The position numbers were made by a program, and so were the translations under genes. A stretch of 34,522 nucleotides of DNA from an archaeon (GTDB lineage Archaea; Micrarchaeota; Micrarchaeia; Anstonellales; Anstonellaceae). The notes under the pieces are model-generated. The model was not told where the DNA came from and did no database searches. It worked only from the letters and a program-made list of their open reading frames with translations. The stretch lies in assembly GCA_020056635.1 (NCBI GenBank), contig JAGVHI010000009.1, forward strand, positions 1 to 34,522, written 5' to 3'. Of the stretch, positions 6,972-14,671 are shown in pieces. The stretch's first letter is position 1. The number at the start of each line of letters is the position of its first letter.

Positions 6972-6976
6972 ATGTT

Positions 6977-7795
6977 GTGGCTACTCTTGCGTTCAATCCA
7001 GCGAAACCAGTTTCTGTAAGCAATATTCCAGTTGTCCTTTTTGGTGACCGCACACTTACAGTCAGGCTACTTCGCCCGTTTGACGATATCGTTAGAGGTG
7101 AGAGAAAATTATTCAATGCCATTTTTAGCGGAGATATAGATTCCCTAAAATCGCAGCTGAATAACGGAGCAAATCCCAACGCCACCCTAAAATGCAGGGC
7201 AGGAGCTTATCTGTCCGAAAGTTTGAGAGGGGGAACACCACTGCATGCAACAGTTGTATCTTACATATTGGCTTATGATGCGATTCGTGGCGATATTGGC
7301 AATGCCCTACATCTAAAAGGCGGGGATAGAATTCCAGAACCGTATTACTCGACTTATGACAAGGCCGTGGAACCGGTGAAGGCTGCTCAGCTGAAAATGG
7401 TAAAACTGCTGCTTTCAAAAGGAGCCGATCTCAATGGTCGTAATGCATACGGCTTCACGCCGCTTATGGCAGCCGCTTTCTGGGGCGAAACAGAGCTTGC
7501 CAAGCATTTTATCGAAAATGGCGCGGATTTGAACACCCAAGTAAAACTCCATCCAAGAGGTCATGTGTTCGAAAATTTCGTTGGATTCACTGCCCTTATG
7601 TTCGCCATAAAGCAGAATAGGTTTGACATCGCGCGCTTGCTTATCGAAAATGGGGCAGACACAAAAATAACATCAACCAGTGGAGAAACAGCCGTAAGCC
7701 TGGCAAAACATTGGGCTTCGACAGTAAAAGGATCTGAAGCGCACAACTATACTAATTGGCAGGAAGCCGAACGGCTAATCGTGATGATGGCTTAG
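6977..7795 (+). CDS. Ankyrin-repeat protein
   Basis: A 272-residue protein when started at GTG 6977, which has a perfectly spaced GGAGGAG ribosome site. The first 40 residues form a short unrecognised beta-rich lead. Then come ankyrin repeats: a first one around ERKLFNAIFSGDIDSLKSQL with NGANPN, an interrupted second one starting GGTPLHATV with a long insert of about 50 residues, a regular third (GFTPLMAAAFWGETELAKHF, then NGADLN) and a fourth (GFTALMFAIKQNRFDIARLL, then NGADTK). Ankyrin repeats bind other proteins. There is no signal peptide, so it is probably cytosolic. It follows the operator-like array and is the first gene that array could control. Such proteins are often exchanged on mobile DNA. 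The partner is unknown. Confidence 0.85.
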   Translation: MATLAFNPAKPVSVSNIPVVLFGDRTLTVRLLRPFDDIVRGERKLFNAIFSGDIDSLKSQLNNGANPNATLKCRAGAYLSESLRGGTPLHATVVSYILAYDAIRGDIGNALHLKGGDRIPEPYYSTYDKAVEPVKAAQLKMVKLLLSKGADLNGRNAYGFTPLMAAAFWGETELAKHFIENGADLNTQVKLHPRGHVFENFVGFTALMFAIKQNRFDIARLLIENGADTKITSTSGETAVSLAKHWASTVKGSEAHNYTNWQEAERLIVMMA

Positions 7796-7925
7796 AGAGC
7801 AAAGCAATGAGTGCGATTATTATAAAGTTCTCTCGCTTCCAGAGGCCGCCTAGGGAAACGCTATCCGAACGGTGGCACCTCTTGAATCAGTCAAGACGAG
7901 CACCGAGGGCATTCAGACTCTAGCA
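7796..7925. other. Gap between ankyrin and toxin genes
   Basis: The gap holds a TATA-like ATTATAAAG near 7820-7828 on the plus strand with no open frame behind it, and the short repeat copy B at the right edge. A transcript from that TATA box would run antisense into the 3' end of the toxin gene, but there is no direct evidence for one. Confidence 0.3.
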
Positions 7926-7934
7926 TCATCCTTG
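7914..7934 (+). repeat. Dispersed repeat, truncated copy B
   Basis: The first 21 bases of the repeat core are kept exactly (CAGACTCTAG then CATCATCCTTG), after which the match ends. The toxin gene's stop codon (7926-7928) lies inside it, so the last toxin codons derive from repeat sequence. Confidence 0.75.
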
Positions 7935-8210
7935 AGTTGCCTGCTTTTCTTTAGGCAGCCGTTTGTAAACCCTTTTCCGGTGGTCAACGAGAGTCACTTC
8001 TATCCTTCTTGTGCCGTGGTCTATGTCAGCAATCACCCTATAATCGCCCACGCGCATCTTGTAGTCCTGCCTCCCTTCCAGCCGCTCGAAAAAGTGCATC
8101 GGATTCTCCTTTGCAGCGGTTGCCCGCTCAAAAATCCTCTGGCGCAATTCCTTTGGCAAGCCTTCAAGGAATTCAAGGGCCTTCCTGTCGAAAATAAGCT
8201 CGTAGCTCAC
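7926..8210 (-). CDS. RelE/ParE-family toxin
   Basis: A 94-residue basic protein with the RelE-like fold signature: an N-terminal strand and helix (YELIFDRKALEFLEGLPKEL), a central KMRVGDYRVIADID (51-64) and a C-terminal VDHRKRVYKRL (75-85). Family members are ribosome-dependent mRNA endonucleases (RelE) or gyrase inhibitors (ParE); the basic C-terminus with H and R residues favours the RelE type. Its ATG overlaps the stop of the upstream antitoxin by four bases (ATGA), so the two are translationally coupled. Its 3' end is formed by repeat copy B. The toxin-antitoxin pair is the only cassette on the minus strand of the island, and such pairs commonly stabilise mobile arrays. Confidence 0.9.
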   Translation of the reverse strand: MSYELIFDRKALEFLEGLPKELRQRIFERATAAKENPMHFFERLEGRQDYKMRVGDYRVIADIDHGTRRIEVTLVDHRKRVYKRLPKEKQATQG

Positions 8211-8452
8211 AGGCCCAGCCCCTTTCTTGCCTCATCCTCAGTCACAAAGTTGCCGGCCCTTATCCTTTGCCGCGCCTTCTCAATACGCTCAACCGCATCC
8301 CTGGAAAGCGTTGGCTCCGTCTTGACCGCCTTCACGATGTTTACAAGCTTCATTACGACCTCGTCGTAACTCTCGTTCCGGTATTCCCGGTACCTGTCAA
8401 GGTGGGATTTGGTTTTCCTGTGCAGCCTGATCGTAGCTATGTCCATATACAT
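8207..8452 (-). CDS. Antitoxin of the RelE-type pair
   Basis: An 81-residue protein from the ATG at 8452; a GTG at 8455 would add one residue. The N-terminal stretch IATIRLHRKTKSHLDRY looks like a ribbon-helix-helix DNA-binding strand plus helix. The acidic and basic C-terminal half (DAVERIEKARQRIRAGNF) would wrap the toxin. Such antitoxins neutralise the toxin and repress their own promoter as dimers. The TATA-like CTTAAATATCC on the minus strand (about 8478-8488) is about 30 bases upstream of the start, implying a leaderless mRNA. Confidence 0.8.
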   Translation of the reverse strand: MYMDIATIRLHRKTKSHLDRYREYRNESYDEVVMKLVNIVKAVKTEPTLSRDAVERIEKARQRIRAGNFVTEDEARKGLGL

Positions 8453-8475
8453 CACGCATACTTAGATATATGCAT

Positions 8476-8490
8476 GGATATTTAAGCCTA
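8476..8490 (-). promoter_or_regulatory. Toxin-antitoxin promoter
   Basis: Read on the minus strand, AGGCTTAAATATCC is a TATA-like box 25-30 bases before the antitoxin start, with no room for a Shine-Dalgarno leader. Confidence 0.5.
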
Positions 8491-8514
8491 TCCTCAGGAA
8501 GCACGTGGTTCGGT

Positions 8515-8600
8515 CAGACTCTAGCATCATCCTTGTGTTTCTCCCCCTGCACCTAGTATTTTACACTAGTCTTACCGCTGGCTCCCAGTCAATAGCCTAA
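8515..8600 (+). repeat. Dispersed repeat, copy C (full length)
   Basis: The 37-base core (8515-8551) is identical to copy A. It is followed by a small hairpin, CTAGT (8553-8557) with ACTAG (8565-8569), and a diverged tail (AGTCTTAC ... AGTCAATAGCCTAA). It separates the toxin-antitoxin pair from the subtilisin gene. Confidence 0.85.
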
Positions 8601-8645
8601 GGTGTTTCCGTTCATCCACTTTCGGCTTTTTCTTGCGCCTATTTT

Positions 8646-8806
8646 GACGCTTAAATTCTCGTGTTCCTATTCGAGGAACAGAAAGACTGAAAATACGCTT
8701 AACTGTTTTCTGCGCACTTTTTGGGATTAAGCGCAGAAGATGCGCAAGCGAGCCGAGTGGGAAATAATTTCGGGATAGCACATCTCATCGAGCATGCATT
8801 TATAAG
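8646..8806 (+). promoter_or_regulatory. Subtilisin upstream region with array words and TATA box
   Basis: TTCTCGTGT (8656-8664) and TCCTATTCGA (8665-8674) repeat the words of array module e. TTAAGCGCAGAA (8727-8738) and GCGCAA (8742-8747) repeat module h, and TACGCTTAA (8694-8702) is an inverted variant. The TATA box TTTATAAG is at 8799-8806. This links the subtilisin gene to the 6005-6880 array, probably through a common regulator or common ancestry. Confidence 0.6.
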
Positions 8807-8846
8807 CACTTTAACACATAAATTGACACATAGAGGTGCGTTTCCA

Positions 8847-11800
8847 ATGGTAGTTGCTGCCACTTACGACAAGTCTGCTAAACTTATTCTTGCCCTTCTG
8901 CTGTGTTTGAACTTCGTTGCCGCGTACCAAATCCCGGCAGAGAGTATATCACCCCCTTCCTCCAGTCCCACACTTCCACTTGCCGATATAAGTAAGTTGA
9001 GCGATTATCGCTCGGATGTTAGTCCAGTTTGGAATATTGCTTCCAACGCGCAAGATGCGGGCAGTTCTTTAGACTCGACTGACACTTACCACGGGTATAT
9101 CATTCAGCTTACGGAGCCTGCAATCGCCGAATATCAAGGCCTGAACCAGAAAGTCGGTGGCGCTTCGGCAGGCTCTGGCGGGTATAAGAATAATCTCATA
9201 GAATCCCATGCCGAAGTCAAGAGTCGCCTGGCTAGGATTATTCCATTGACATTGGTCAAACGCGAGTACTTTTCGGTTTTCAACGGCCTTTTTGTAGATG
9301 TTTCCGATAAAGACATTGAGCGAATAAAGCTTATCCCGGGAGTTAAAGCCGTCTACAAGAATTATGAGGTAAAGGCAGCGTTAATGGACTCCGTTCCATT
9401 GATAAACGCGGACGACGCCTGGGCACTCGGCTATTCCGGGCAAGGGACGACGATTGCAATAATCGACACAGGTATAGATTATACGCATCCAGACCTGGGC
9501 GGATGCTTTGGAGCAGGCTGCAAAGTCGCAGGCGGATACGACTTCGTCAACGGCGATGCCGACCCTATGGACGACCATGGCCACGGAACGCATGTGGCAG
9601 GAATCGCAGCCGGAAACGGGGCGCTTAAAGGCGTCGCCCCAAATACAACCCTCTACGCGTATAAGGTGCTCAATTCGGGAGGTTCTGGTTGGGACAGCGA
9701 CGTTGTAGCAGCAATAGAACGCAGTGTCGATCCCAACGGAGACGGAAATACTTCTGACCATGCAGACGTAATCAGCATGAGCCTCGGGGTTAGTTCAATT
9801 TATTTCAATGACTGTTATGATGTTGCTTCTTCACAGGCAGTGGATAACACGGCTGACGCTGGAGCCGTTGTCGTAGTGGCCGCCGGAAATGATGAGTACG
9901 TCTCGACTATCGCCGCACCGGGCTGCGCTAAGGGGGCCATCACGGTTGGGGCAAGCAATAAGCAAGACGCCGTCGCAGATTTCAGCTCGCGTGGCCCCAC
10001 AAAGGATTTGCGTTTCAAGCCCGATGTCGTAGCCCCGGGCGTCGAGATTTGCTCGGCGCAGCATGACGACGCTTGGTCGTGGCTAAATTGCTATGACGAC
10101 AGCCATGTTGCCATATCTGGCACCAGCATGGCGACCCCGCATGTAGCTGGGGCATCTGCGCTGATGCTGCAAGCACATCCGGATTGGACCCCCATGCAAA
10201 TCAAGCAAGCACTCCGCCGAAGTGCAATTGATATAGGTTCCGACCCGCTTTCCCAAGGCTTCGGGCGCATCGATGTAATGGGTGCAATCCAATCCCCAAA
10301 CTTTCCAACCTCCGTGCTAACGACATCGGGTCCGGTCGAAGGGAGCGTTCCCATCACGGGAACAGCAGCGGGAAACGGGTTCACATCTTATATTCTGGAC
10401 TTCGGGAACGGCATCTCCCCAAGCAGCTGGCAAACCATAGCAGCAGGTTCGAGCCCCGTCGAGAACGGAACTCTTGGAACTCTTGATGCAGAATCACTCC
10501 CTGAAGGCGGGGTGTATGCATTGCGGCTGCGCACTTATGCCGGCGTCGATTACGCTGAGGACAAATCGTTTATTGCTGTGCCCGGTGAAGCAACGTGCTC
10601 TTCCTGTGAAGAGTGCGATCTCGACGCAGACATTCCTGGTATCAATCTAACCCTGAACCAGGACATCGGTTCTTATGGAAGCTGCATCCGTATTGATGCG
10701 GACAACGTAACCCTCGATTGCGCGGGCCATTCCATCAGGAACATGCCCTCTGAATCCTCGGCCTCAGGAATTAAGGCAGATTGGCGGAATAACGTAACGG
10801 TCAAGAATTGCGTCATCGAAGGGTATGGACGCTATGGCGCCTATGCTTTAAGCCTGAGAGGCGTCTTTGATTCATCCATTTTAGGGAATACATTGAATGG
10901 CAGCTATTGGGGATTGCGGCTCGACGGGGCAGACAACGTTATGAGAGACAATGCTATTGAAGAAAGGTATCAAGGGCCAAACCAAGGGCCGAATATGTTC
11001 GTATCCGGAGGCGTTAACGACATAGACACCTCGAACCTGATCGACGGCTTACCTGTTTATTACTTCCATGACGCCCACGACATGGAGGTAAGTGGCCTTG
11101 ACACGAAGTTCATCCATTTCGCCTTCAGCTCGAACGTAACAGTGCGAAACATCACCATGGACGGCGGTGACGGCATCTACTTCCAGCACACGGACAACAG
11201 CATGATTTCTGACAATGTCCTAACAAATGGCAGCGGACAGCACATTCTCCTGCAATATAGCGGCTCAAACAAAATAGAACGCAACACGCTCGAGAACGCT
11301 TATTTCGACGGAATCCTAATAACCTTCGACTCAACGGAAAACATCGTTAGGGACAACACAATACGCAACTCCTACTACGGAGTTTCGCTTTCCTCCTCGC
11401 AAAGAAACGTAGTCGAAGAAAATACTCTCGAGAACAACTATATTGGCCTTTTCGTCACTGACGATGGCAATACTGTCAGAAACAACAATATCTCTTTTGG
11501 GAATCTAGTGGATAACGAATGGAACAGCGGGGACGCAATAGGAGTTGCATTGGTGGAAGCAGACGGAAACGATATATCGAATAATACGATTAGGAGCACA
11601 GGAGAAGGATACTATTTCCGGGGTACCGGAATAATGCTGTGGGTTTGCCCCTCAAACAATAACTCATTAGTCGGCAATAGGATACTCAATACTACGGAAG
11701 GCATTAAGATTAACGGTTATGGTACAAATCCAGGATGCGACAACAACATCGTTCGGCAGAATGAGATAGCCTGGCAGCAATGCACATTTCGAGATAGCTG

Positions 11801-12911
11801 GCCGTATGGAAGTAACCCTGGACGCGGTTTAATATTGAGCTACAATAACGTGGGCAACAGAATAGAAGAGAATTCAATACATGATGTTGCAGGTTGCCCT
11901 GGCAATCAGGCCTACGGCATCCAAATCCTTTCCTCCCCGCAAAATATCATCATGCATAATTCGATAACTAATATAACAAATCAAAGCATAGCCATCCCAG
12001 TCTACGCAGACACTGCTTTCAATTTGTCTTTCCAACTTCAGGGAAACTATTGGGGAAGGACCTTGCCTCCATTATTCTGCGAGTACGAAAACCAGCATCC
12101 GAATTGCACAGATGACTGGGATTCCAATCGGGCGGATGTCATAGACTCCTGCCCATACGACAGAGCTTACCCGTACGGCGAATGGCCTGCTTCACCGGTT
12201 TGCTCCGTGAATTATTCCTTCACCTGCGACACCATGCAGCCAACCCAAACAGTGAACGTGCAGGACGGGCAGCAGCACTACTTCTCCATATTCAATGTCA
12301 CTCCAAACGAGTTCGTGCCCTACCGGAATCTTACTGTTTGCAGGCAATTCAACCTCACGAATGCAGGTGCAATCAGCAGCATGAGGCTGCGCAACGTGCT
12401 TATTGACGATGAAGGCTACATCGTGGCCAACGGGCACGTGGTTTCCTACTGGCCGGACCATCCGCGCGCCCCCCTTACGGTTGATATCAACACAGACATA
12501 ACGCCTTACATAAATACCGGCGCAGGCCAGACCAATTCGATCCTTGTATATGTGCAGGACAACCATCGGGTGGTTTACGGGGGCACCGTGCACATTGACA
12601 TAGGTTCGGGCGCAAGCTGCACCGCGACTGGCTCACTAGCTTCCCAGGATTCCGAGTGCTGCACAGGCATCTTAAGCGATGGGATTTGCGCCTGCAGGCC
12701 AAACGGCTCGTATGCCGAGAACCAGACTGCTTCGCTCTGCTGCAGCGGAATATACGCCGACCGCACATGTTCCACAAGACGGACTATTTTTCCCATCCCA
12801 ACAGAACCGCGCATAATAGATGATGGCGTCGGTACAATAGAGGATGCCGAGATTGGGATTCCTCCGCACTCTCAACCTCCTCCAAAAGGGGCAGCGACCT
12901 TTCCCGAATGA
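8847..12911 (+). CDS. Secreted subtilisin-like protease with beta-helix and C-terminal shared domain
   Basis: A 1354-residue protein from the ATG at 8847, chosen for the TATA box at 8799-8806 and GAGGTG at 8833-8838. It has a Sec signal peptide (1-26, cleaved near VAA-YQ), an I9-type propeptide (about 82-178), and a peptidase S8 domain (about 185-525) with D207 (IIDTGI), H246 (HGTHVAG), oxyanion N348 (AAGND) and S427 (GTSMATPH), so the triad is complete. A short beta-sandwich follows, then a right-handed parallel beta-helix of NosD/PbH1 type from about 590 to 1070 (repeating N-x-I-x-x-N rungs). The last part (about 1125-1310) is a domain shared with the metalloprotease at 29391-33203, ending in two CC-containing mini-modules. 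Secreted proteases of this kind degrade extracellular proteins; the beta-helix may bind glycans. It is bounded by repeats C and D. Confidence 0.93.
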   Translation: MVVAATYDKSAKLILALLLCLNFVAAYQIPAESISPPSSSPTLPLADISKLSDYRSDVSPVWNIASNAQDAGSSLDSTDTYHGYIIQLTEPAIAEYQGLNQKVGGASAGSGGYKNNLIESHAEVKSRLARIIPLTLVKREYFSVFNGLFVDVSDKDIERIKLIPGVKAVYKNYEVKAALMDSVPLINADDAWALGYSGQGTTIAIIDTGIDYTHPDLGGCFGAGCKVAGGYDFVNGDADPMDDHGHGTHVAGIAAGNGALKGVAPNTTLYAYKVLNSGGSGWDSDVVAAIERSVDPNGDGNTSDHADVISMSLGVSSIYFNDCYDVASSQAVDNTADAGAVVVVAAGNDEYVSTIAAPGCAKGAITVGASNKQDAVADFSSRGPTKDLRFKPDVVAPGVEICSAQHDDAWSWLNCYDDSHVAISGTSMATPHVAGASALMLQAHPDWTPMQIKQALRRSAIDIGSDPLSQGFGRIDVMGAIQSPNFPTSVLTTSGPVEGSVPITGTAAGNGFTSYILDFGNGISPSSWQTIAAGSSPVENGTLGTLDAESLPEGGVYALRLRTYAGVDYAEDKSFIAVPGEATCSSCEECDLDADIPGINLTLNQDIGSYGSCIRIDADNVTLDCAGHSIRNMPSESSASGIKADWRNNVTVKNCVIEGYGRYGAYALSLRGVFDSSILGNTLNGSYWGLRLDGADNVMRDNAIEERYQGPNQGPNMFVSGGVNDIDTSNLIDGLPVYYFHDAHDMEVSGLDTKFIHFAFSSNVTVRNITMDGGDGIYFQHTDNSMISDNVLTNGSGQHILLQYSGSNKIERNTLENAYFDGILITFDSTENIVRDNTIRNSYYGVSLSSSQRNVVEENTLENNYIGLFVTDDGNTVRNNNISFGNLVDNEWNSGDAIGVALVEADGNDISNNTIRSTGEGYYFRGTGIMLWVCPSNNNSLVGNRILNTTEGIKINGYGTNPGCDNNIVRQNEIAWQQCTFRDSWPYGSNPGRGLILSYNNVGNRIEENSIHDVAGCPGNQAYGIQILSSPQNIIMHNSITNITNQSIAIPVYADTAFNLSFQLQGNYWGRTLPPLFCEYENQHPNCTDDWDSNRADVIDSCPYDRAYPYGEWPASPVCSVNYSFTCDTMQPTQTVNVQDGQQHYFSIFNVTPNEFVPYRNLTVCRQFNLTNAGAISSMRLRNVLIDDEGYIVANGHVVSYWPDHPRAPLTVDINTDITPYINTGAGQTNSILVYVQDNHRVVYGGTVHIDIGSGASCTATGSLASQDSECCTGILSDGICACRPNGSYAENQTASLCCSGIYADRTCSTRRTIFPIPTEPRIIDDGVGTIEDAEIGIPPHSQPPPKGAATFPE

Positions 12912-12936
12912 CGCTGGAACGCAGTGATAAATCCCT

Positions 12937-12996
12937 CAGACCCAAGCATCATCCTTGTGTTTCTCCCCCTGCACTATACTTATGCCTGAGTGCACT
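12937..12996 (+). repeat. Dispersed repeat, copy D
   Basis: The core at 12937-12973 matches copies A and C at 35 of 37 bases. It is followed by a perfect hairpin, TGCACT (12970-12975) with AGTGCA (12989-12994). It starts 25 bases after the subtilisin stop and is the rightmost copy seen; typical chromosomal genes follow. Confidence 0.85.
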
Positions 12997-13087
12997 ACCT
13001 CACGAAATTACATAAGTGCCCTTTGCCCGAATGGGACACGCTCTAGAGGTTTAAGCAAATACTCCGTTCAGACGATTATGTTTTCTG

Positions 13088-13110
13088 TAGATTAAAGAAA
13101 GTTTAATCTA
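13088..13110. terminator. Perfect AT-rich hairpin between convergent genes
   Basis: TAGATTAAA (13088-13096) and TTTAATCTA (13102-13110) form a 9-base perfect stem with a GAAAG loop. It lies between the 3' ends of the subtilisin (plus) and membrane-protein (minus) genes, so a bidirectional terminator is a plausible role. It could also be an island-edge site. Confidence 0.5.
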
Positions 13111-13171
13111 GTAATGAGAAGTATCGTTAATGGGAATTCAAGGCTCGTAATTTGATGGGCGGAGTTGCCAG

Positions 13172-14317
13172 TCAGCCTTTTGACGCATTGAGCGGGCTGA
13201 CCTTCGTCTTGGTTATGTAAAACACGCCTTGCCCGCAGCCTTCGGACAGGGTCTTGGAAAGAAGAAGCCTGGGGTTTACCCCAGTCACGCCTTCGTAAAC
13301 CGCAATGTCCCCGAAAGCGCTCACTTTGCCGCATTGGAATTGCTTTTCAAAAACGCATGAGGGGTAGATTGCAGCGGTCAGCACTTGCCAGTAGCGGTGC
13401 GCCCCTGCGCTGACGCACACATCTGATGACCATCGGTCTGTTATCACGCCCGACCTGGGAAAGAAGTAGAGCGGCGCCAAAAGAGCCACAAGGAAAAGCG
13501 GGAAGAGCACTCTCGGCTTTTCCAGCGCAACCATCAATGCATAGAAGAAAACGAAAAAAGGGAGCGAAAGCTCAAATAGTTCGTACGGCGGGTACCTGAT
13601 GCAAAGGAGAATGAACCAGCCTGCAGCTGCAGCCGCGCTCCAAGCAAGCCTGTGCTTCTTTGCAAAGAAATATGCCAGGAGAATGGCAAATGCAATTGAT
13701 TCGTAATTGAGAATCCCCCCATCCACTGCACTTTTCAGAGAGGAGAATGATAGCAGGATAAATGCAACCTTTTCAGGGCCGCCTTTCAGGCTCGGGTAGA
13801 ATAGAACGCAGCATGCGGCCGCTGCAATCACCAAGGCAAGCCCGGCATATTGGTAGAAAGGCGGCAGGAACGGGAGCATTGGCCTTGCGCAGTCATAATC
13901 ATCCGAGGGCATGAACGGGCAGAGCGCGGTCTTGAGCGCATGGTTGTGATTTATCTCAGTTGAGGTGTAGCCCCTGGAATCGAATGCAAAATATTTGGCT
14001 TCAGTCGAGCCAGTGGTCGCTTGGAGGAAATATGCCTGCCCGAACAGCCCGAATGCAAAAACAGCGGCAATTGCAATTGCAACGCCGCGCATATCGACCT
14101 TGAAAAACGGGCGGGCAAAGGCAAGCGCCACCAAATAAGCTGCAAATGCATAGAGCTTGCCATAGCTTGTGCCATTCGCAAACGTGTCCATGAAGGGCTT
14201 GAGCGCCTGCGGGATGGCAAGCGCCAATAGCAGGAACGCTAGGGCGGCTATTTTTTCCGCTTCGATTTTCCTACCAAATATGCATATTTTATGACCAGAA
14301 TCCCTTCGGCCTGCCAT
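13172..14317 (-). CDS. Multi-pass membrane protein of unknown function
   Basis: A 381-residue protein with about eight or nine hydrophobic segments, for example IAALAFLLLALAIPQAL near the N-terminus, VAIAIAAVFAFGLFGQAYFL, YAGLALVIAAAACCVLFY and VLFPLFLVALLAPLYFF. A polar loop after the second or third helix (about 100-145, with FDSRGYTSTEINHNHALK and CPFMPSDDYDCARPM) has acidic, His and Cys residues and probably faces outside. The overall plan, a polytopic N-terminus and a soluble C-terminal tail, recalls GT-C glycosyltransferases, but I see no decisive motif. A TATA-like TTTTTAATC about 27 bases upstream of the ATG suggests a leaderless transcript. It is the first typical chromosomal gene right of the island. 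Confidence 0.75.
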   Translation of the reverse strand: MAGRRDSGHKICIFGRKIEAEKIAALAFLLLALAIPQALKPFMDTFANGTSYGKLYAFAAYLVALAFARPFFKVDMRGVAIAIAAVFAFGLFGQAYFLQATTGSTEAKYFAFDSRGYTSTEINHNHALKTALCPFMPSDDYDCARPMLPFLPPFYQYAGLALVIAAAACCVLFYPSLKGGPEKVAFILLSFSSLKSAVDGGILNYESIAFAILLAYFFAKKHRLAWSAAAAAGWFILLCIRYPPYELFELSLPFFVFFYALMVALEKPRVLFPLFLVALLAPLYFFPRSGVITDRWSSDVCVSAGAHRYWQVLTAAIYPSCVFEKQFQCGKVSAFGDIAVYEGVTGVNPRLLLSKTLSEGCGQGVFYITKTKVSPLNASKG

Positions 14318-14417
14318 ATTGGGGAGAATTGCAGAAGCCCGATTAAAAACATGTAGGACAATGCAAAGGCAAAGCTAGCGGATTGGGTGGCAAAATTCTA
14401 CAATTTCGCAAAAGCCC

Positions 14418-14609
14418 TTAGACCTTTTTTACGTTCTTTGCGCGTGGCCCGCGCTCTCCAGCCTCAACGTCGTACTCAACAGCGTCGCCGGATGCGAGAA
14501 CCGCACCGCCTGCAATGGACGAGCTGTGCACGTACACGTCCTTGCCGTCGTCGCCAGTTATGAATCCAAAACCGCGCTCGGTATTGAACATCTTTACTTT
14601 CCCTTTCAT
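14418..14609 (-). CDS. cspA: Cold-shock domain protein
   Basis: A 63-residue protein that is a single cold-shock domain: KVKMFN start, RNP1 GFGFITG (13-19) and RNP2 DVYVHSS (24-30). These five-strand barrels bind single-stranded RNA and DNA and act as RNA chaperones. Length and motif spacing match bacterial CspA-type proteins, which occur in only some archaea; horizontal origin is possible. GGTGAT lies three bases before the ATG, and a TATA-like CTTATAAGC is at about 14648-14656. A short leader lies between them. Confidence 0.95.
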   Translation of the reverse strand: MKGKVKMFNTERGFGFITGDDGKDVYVHSSSIAGGAVLASGDAVEYDVEAGERGPRAKNVKKV

Positions 14610-14647
14610 TAGATCACCTTACTCCATATAGTGTTTGAAGCGCATAG

Positions 14648-14656
14648 CTTATAAGT
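14648..14656 (-). promoter_or_regulatory. Cold-shock gene TATA box
   Basis: On the minus strand, CTTATAAG sits about 25 bases before a predicted transcript start near 14626. The leader would be about 16 bases and contain the GGTGAT ribosome site. This gene is therefore not leaderless, unlike most neighbours. Confidence 0.5.
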
Positions 14657-14671
14657 TTTTATTCTGCGCGC

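Noticed and set aside
6821-6976. Longer N-terminus of the ankyrin protein
   Set aside because: It would translate module h and the TATA box; the GTG at 6977 has a strong Shine-Dalgarno site.
7872-8485. Plus-strand open frames opposite the toxin-antitoxin genes
   Set aside because: They are shadows of the two well-supported minus-strand genes and have no promoter or family features.
2938-12996. Classical integron attC sites
   Set aside because: I could not fit the paired RYYYAAC and GTTRRRY ends to the copies, the cassettes have their own promoters, and the integrase lacks an obvious IntI-specific insertion. The analogy is kept only as a hypothesis.
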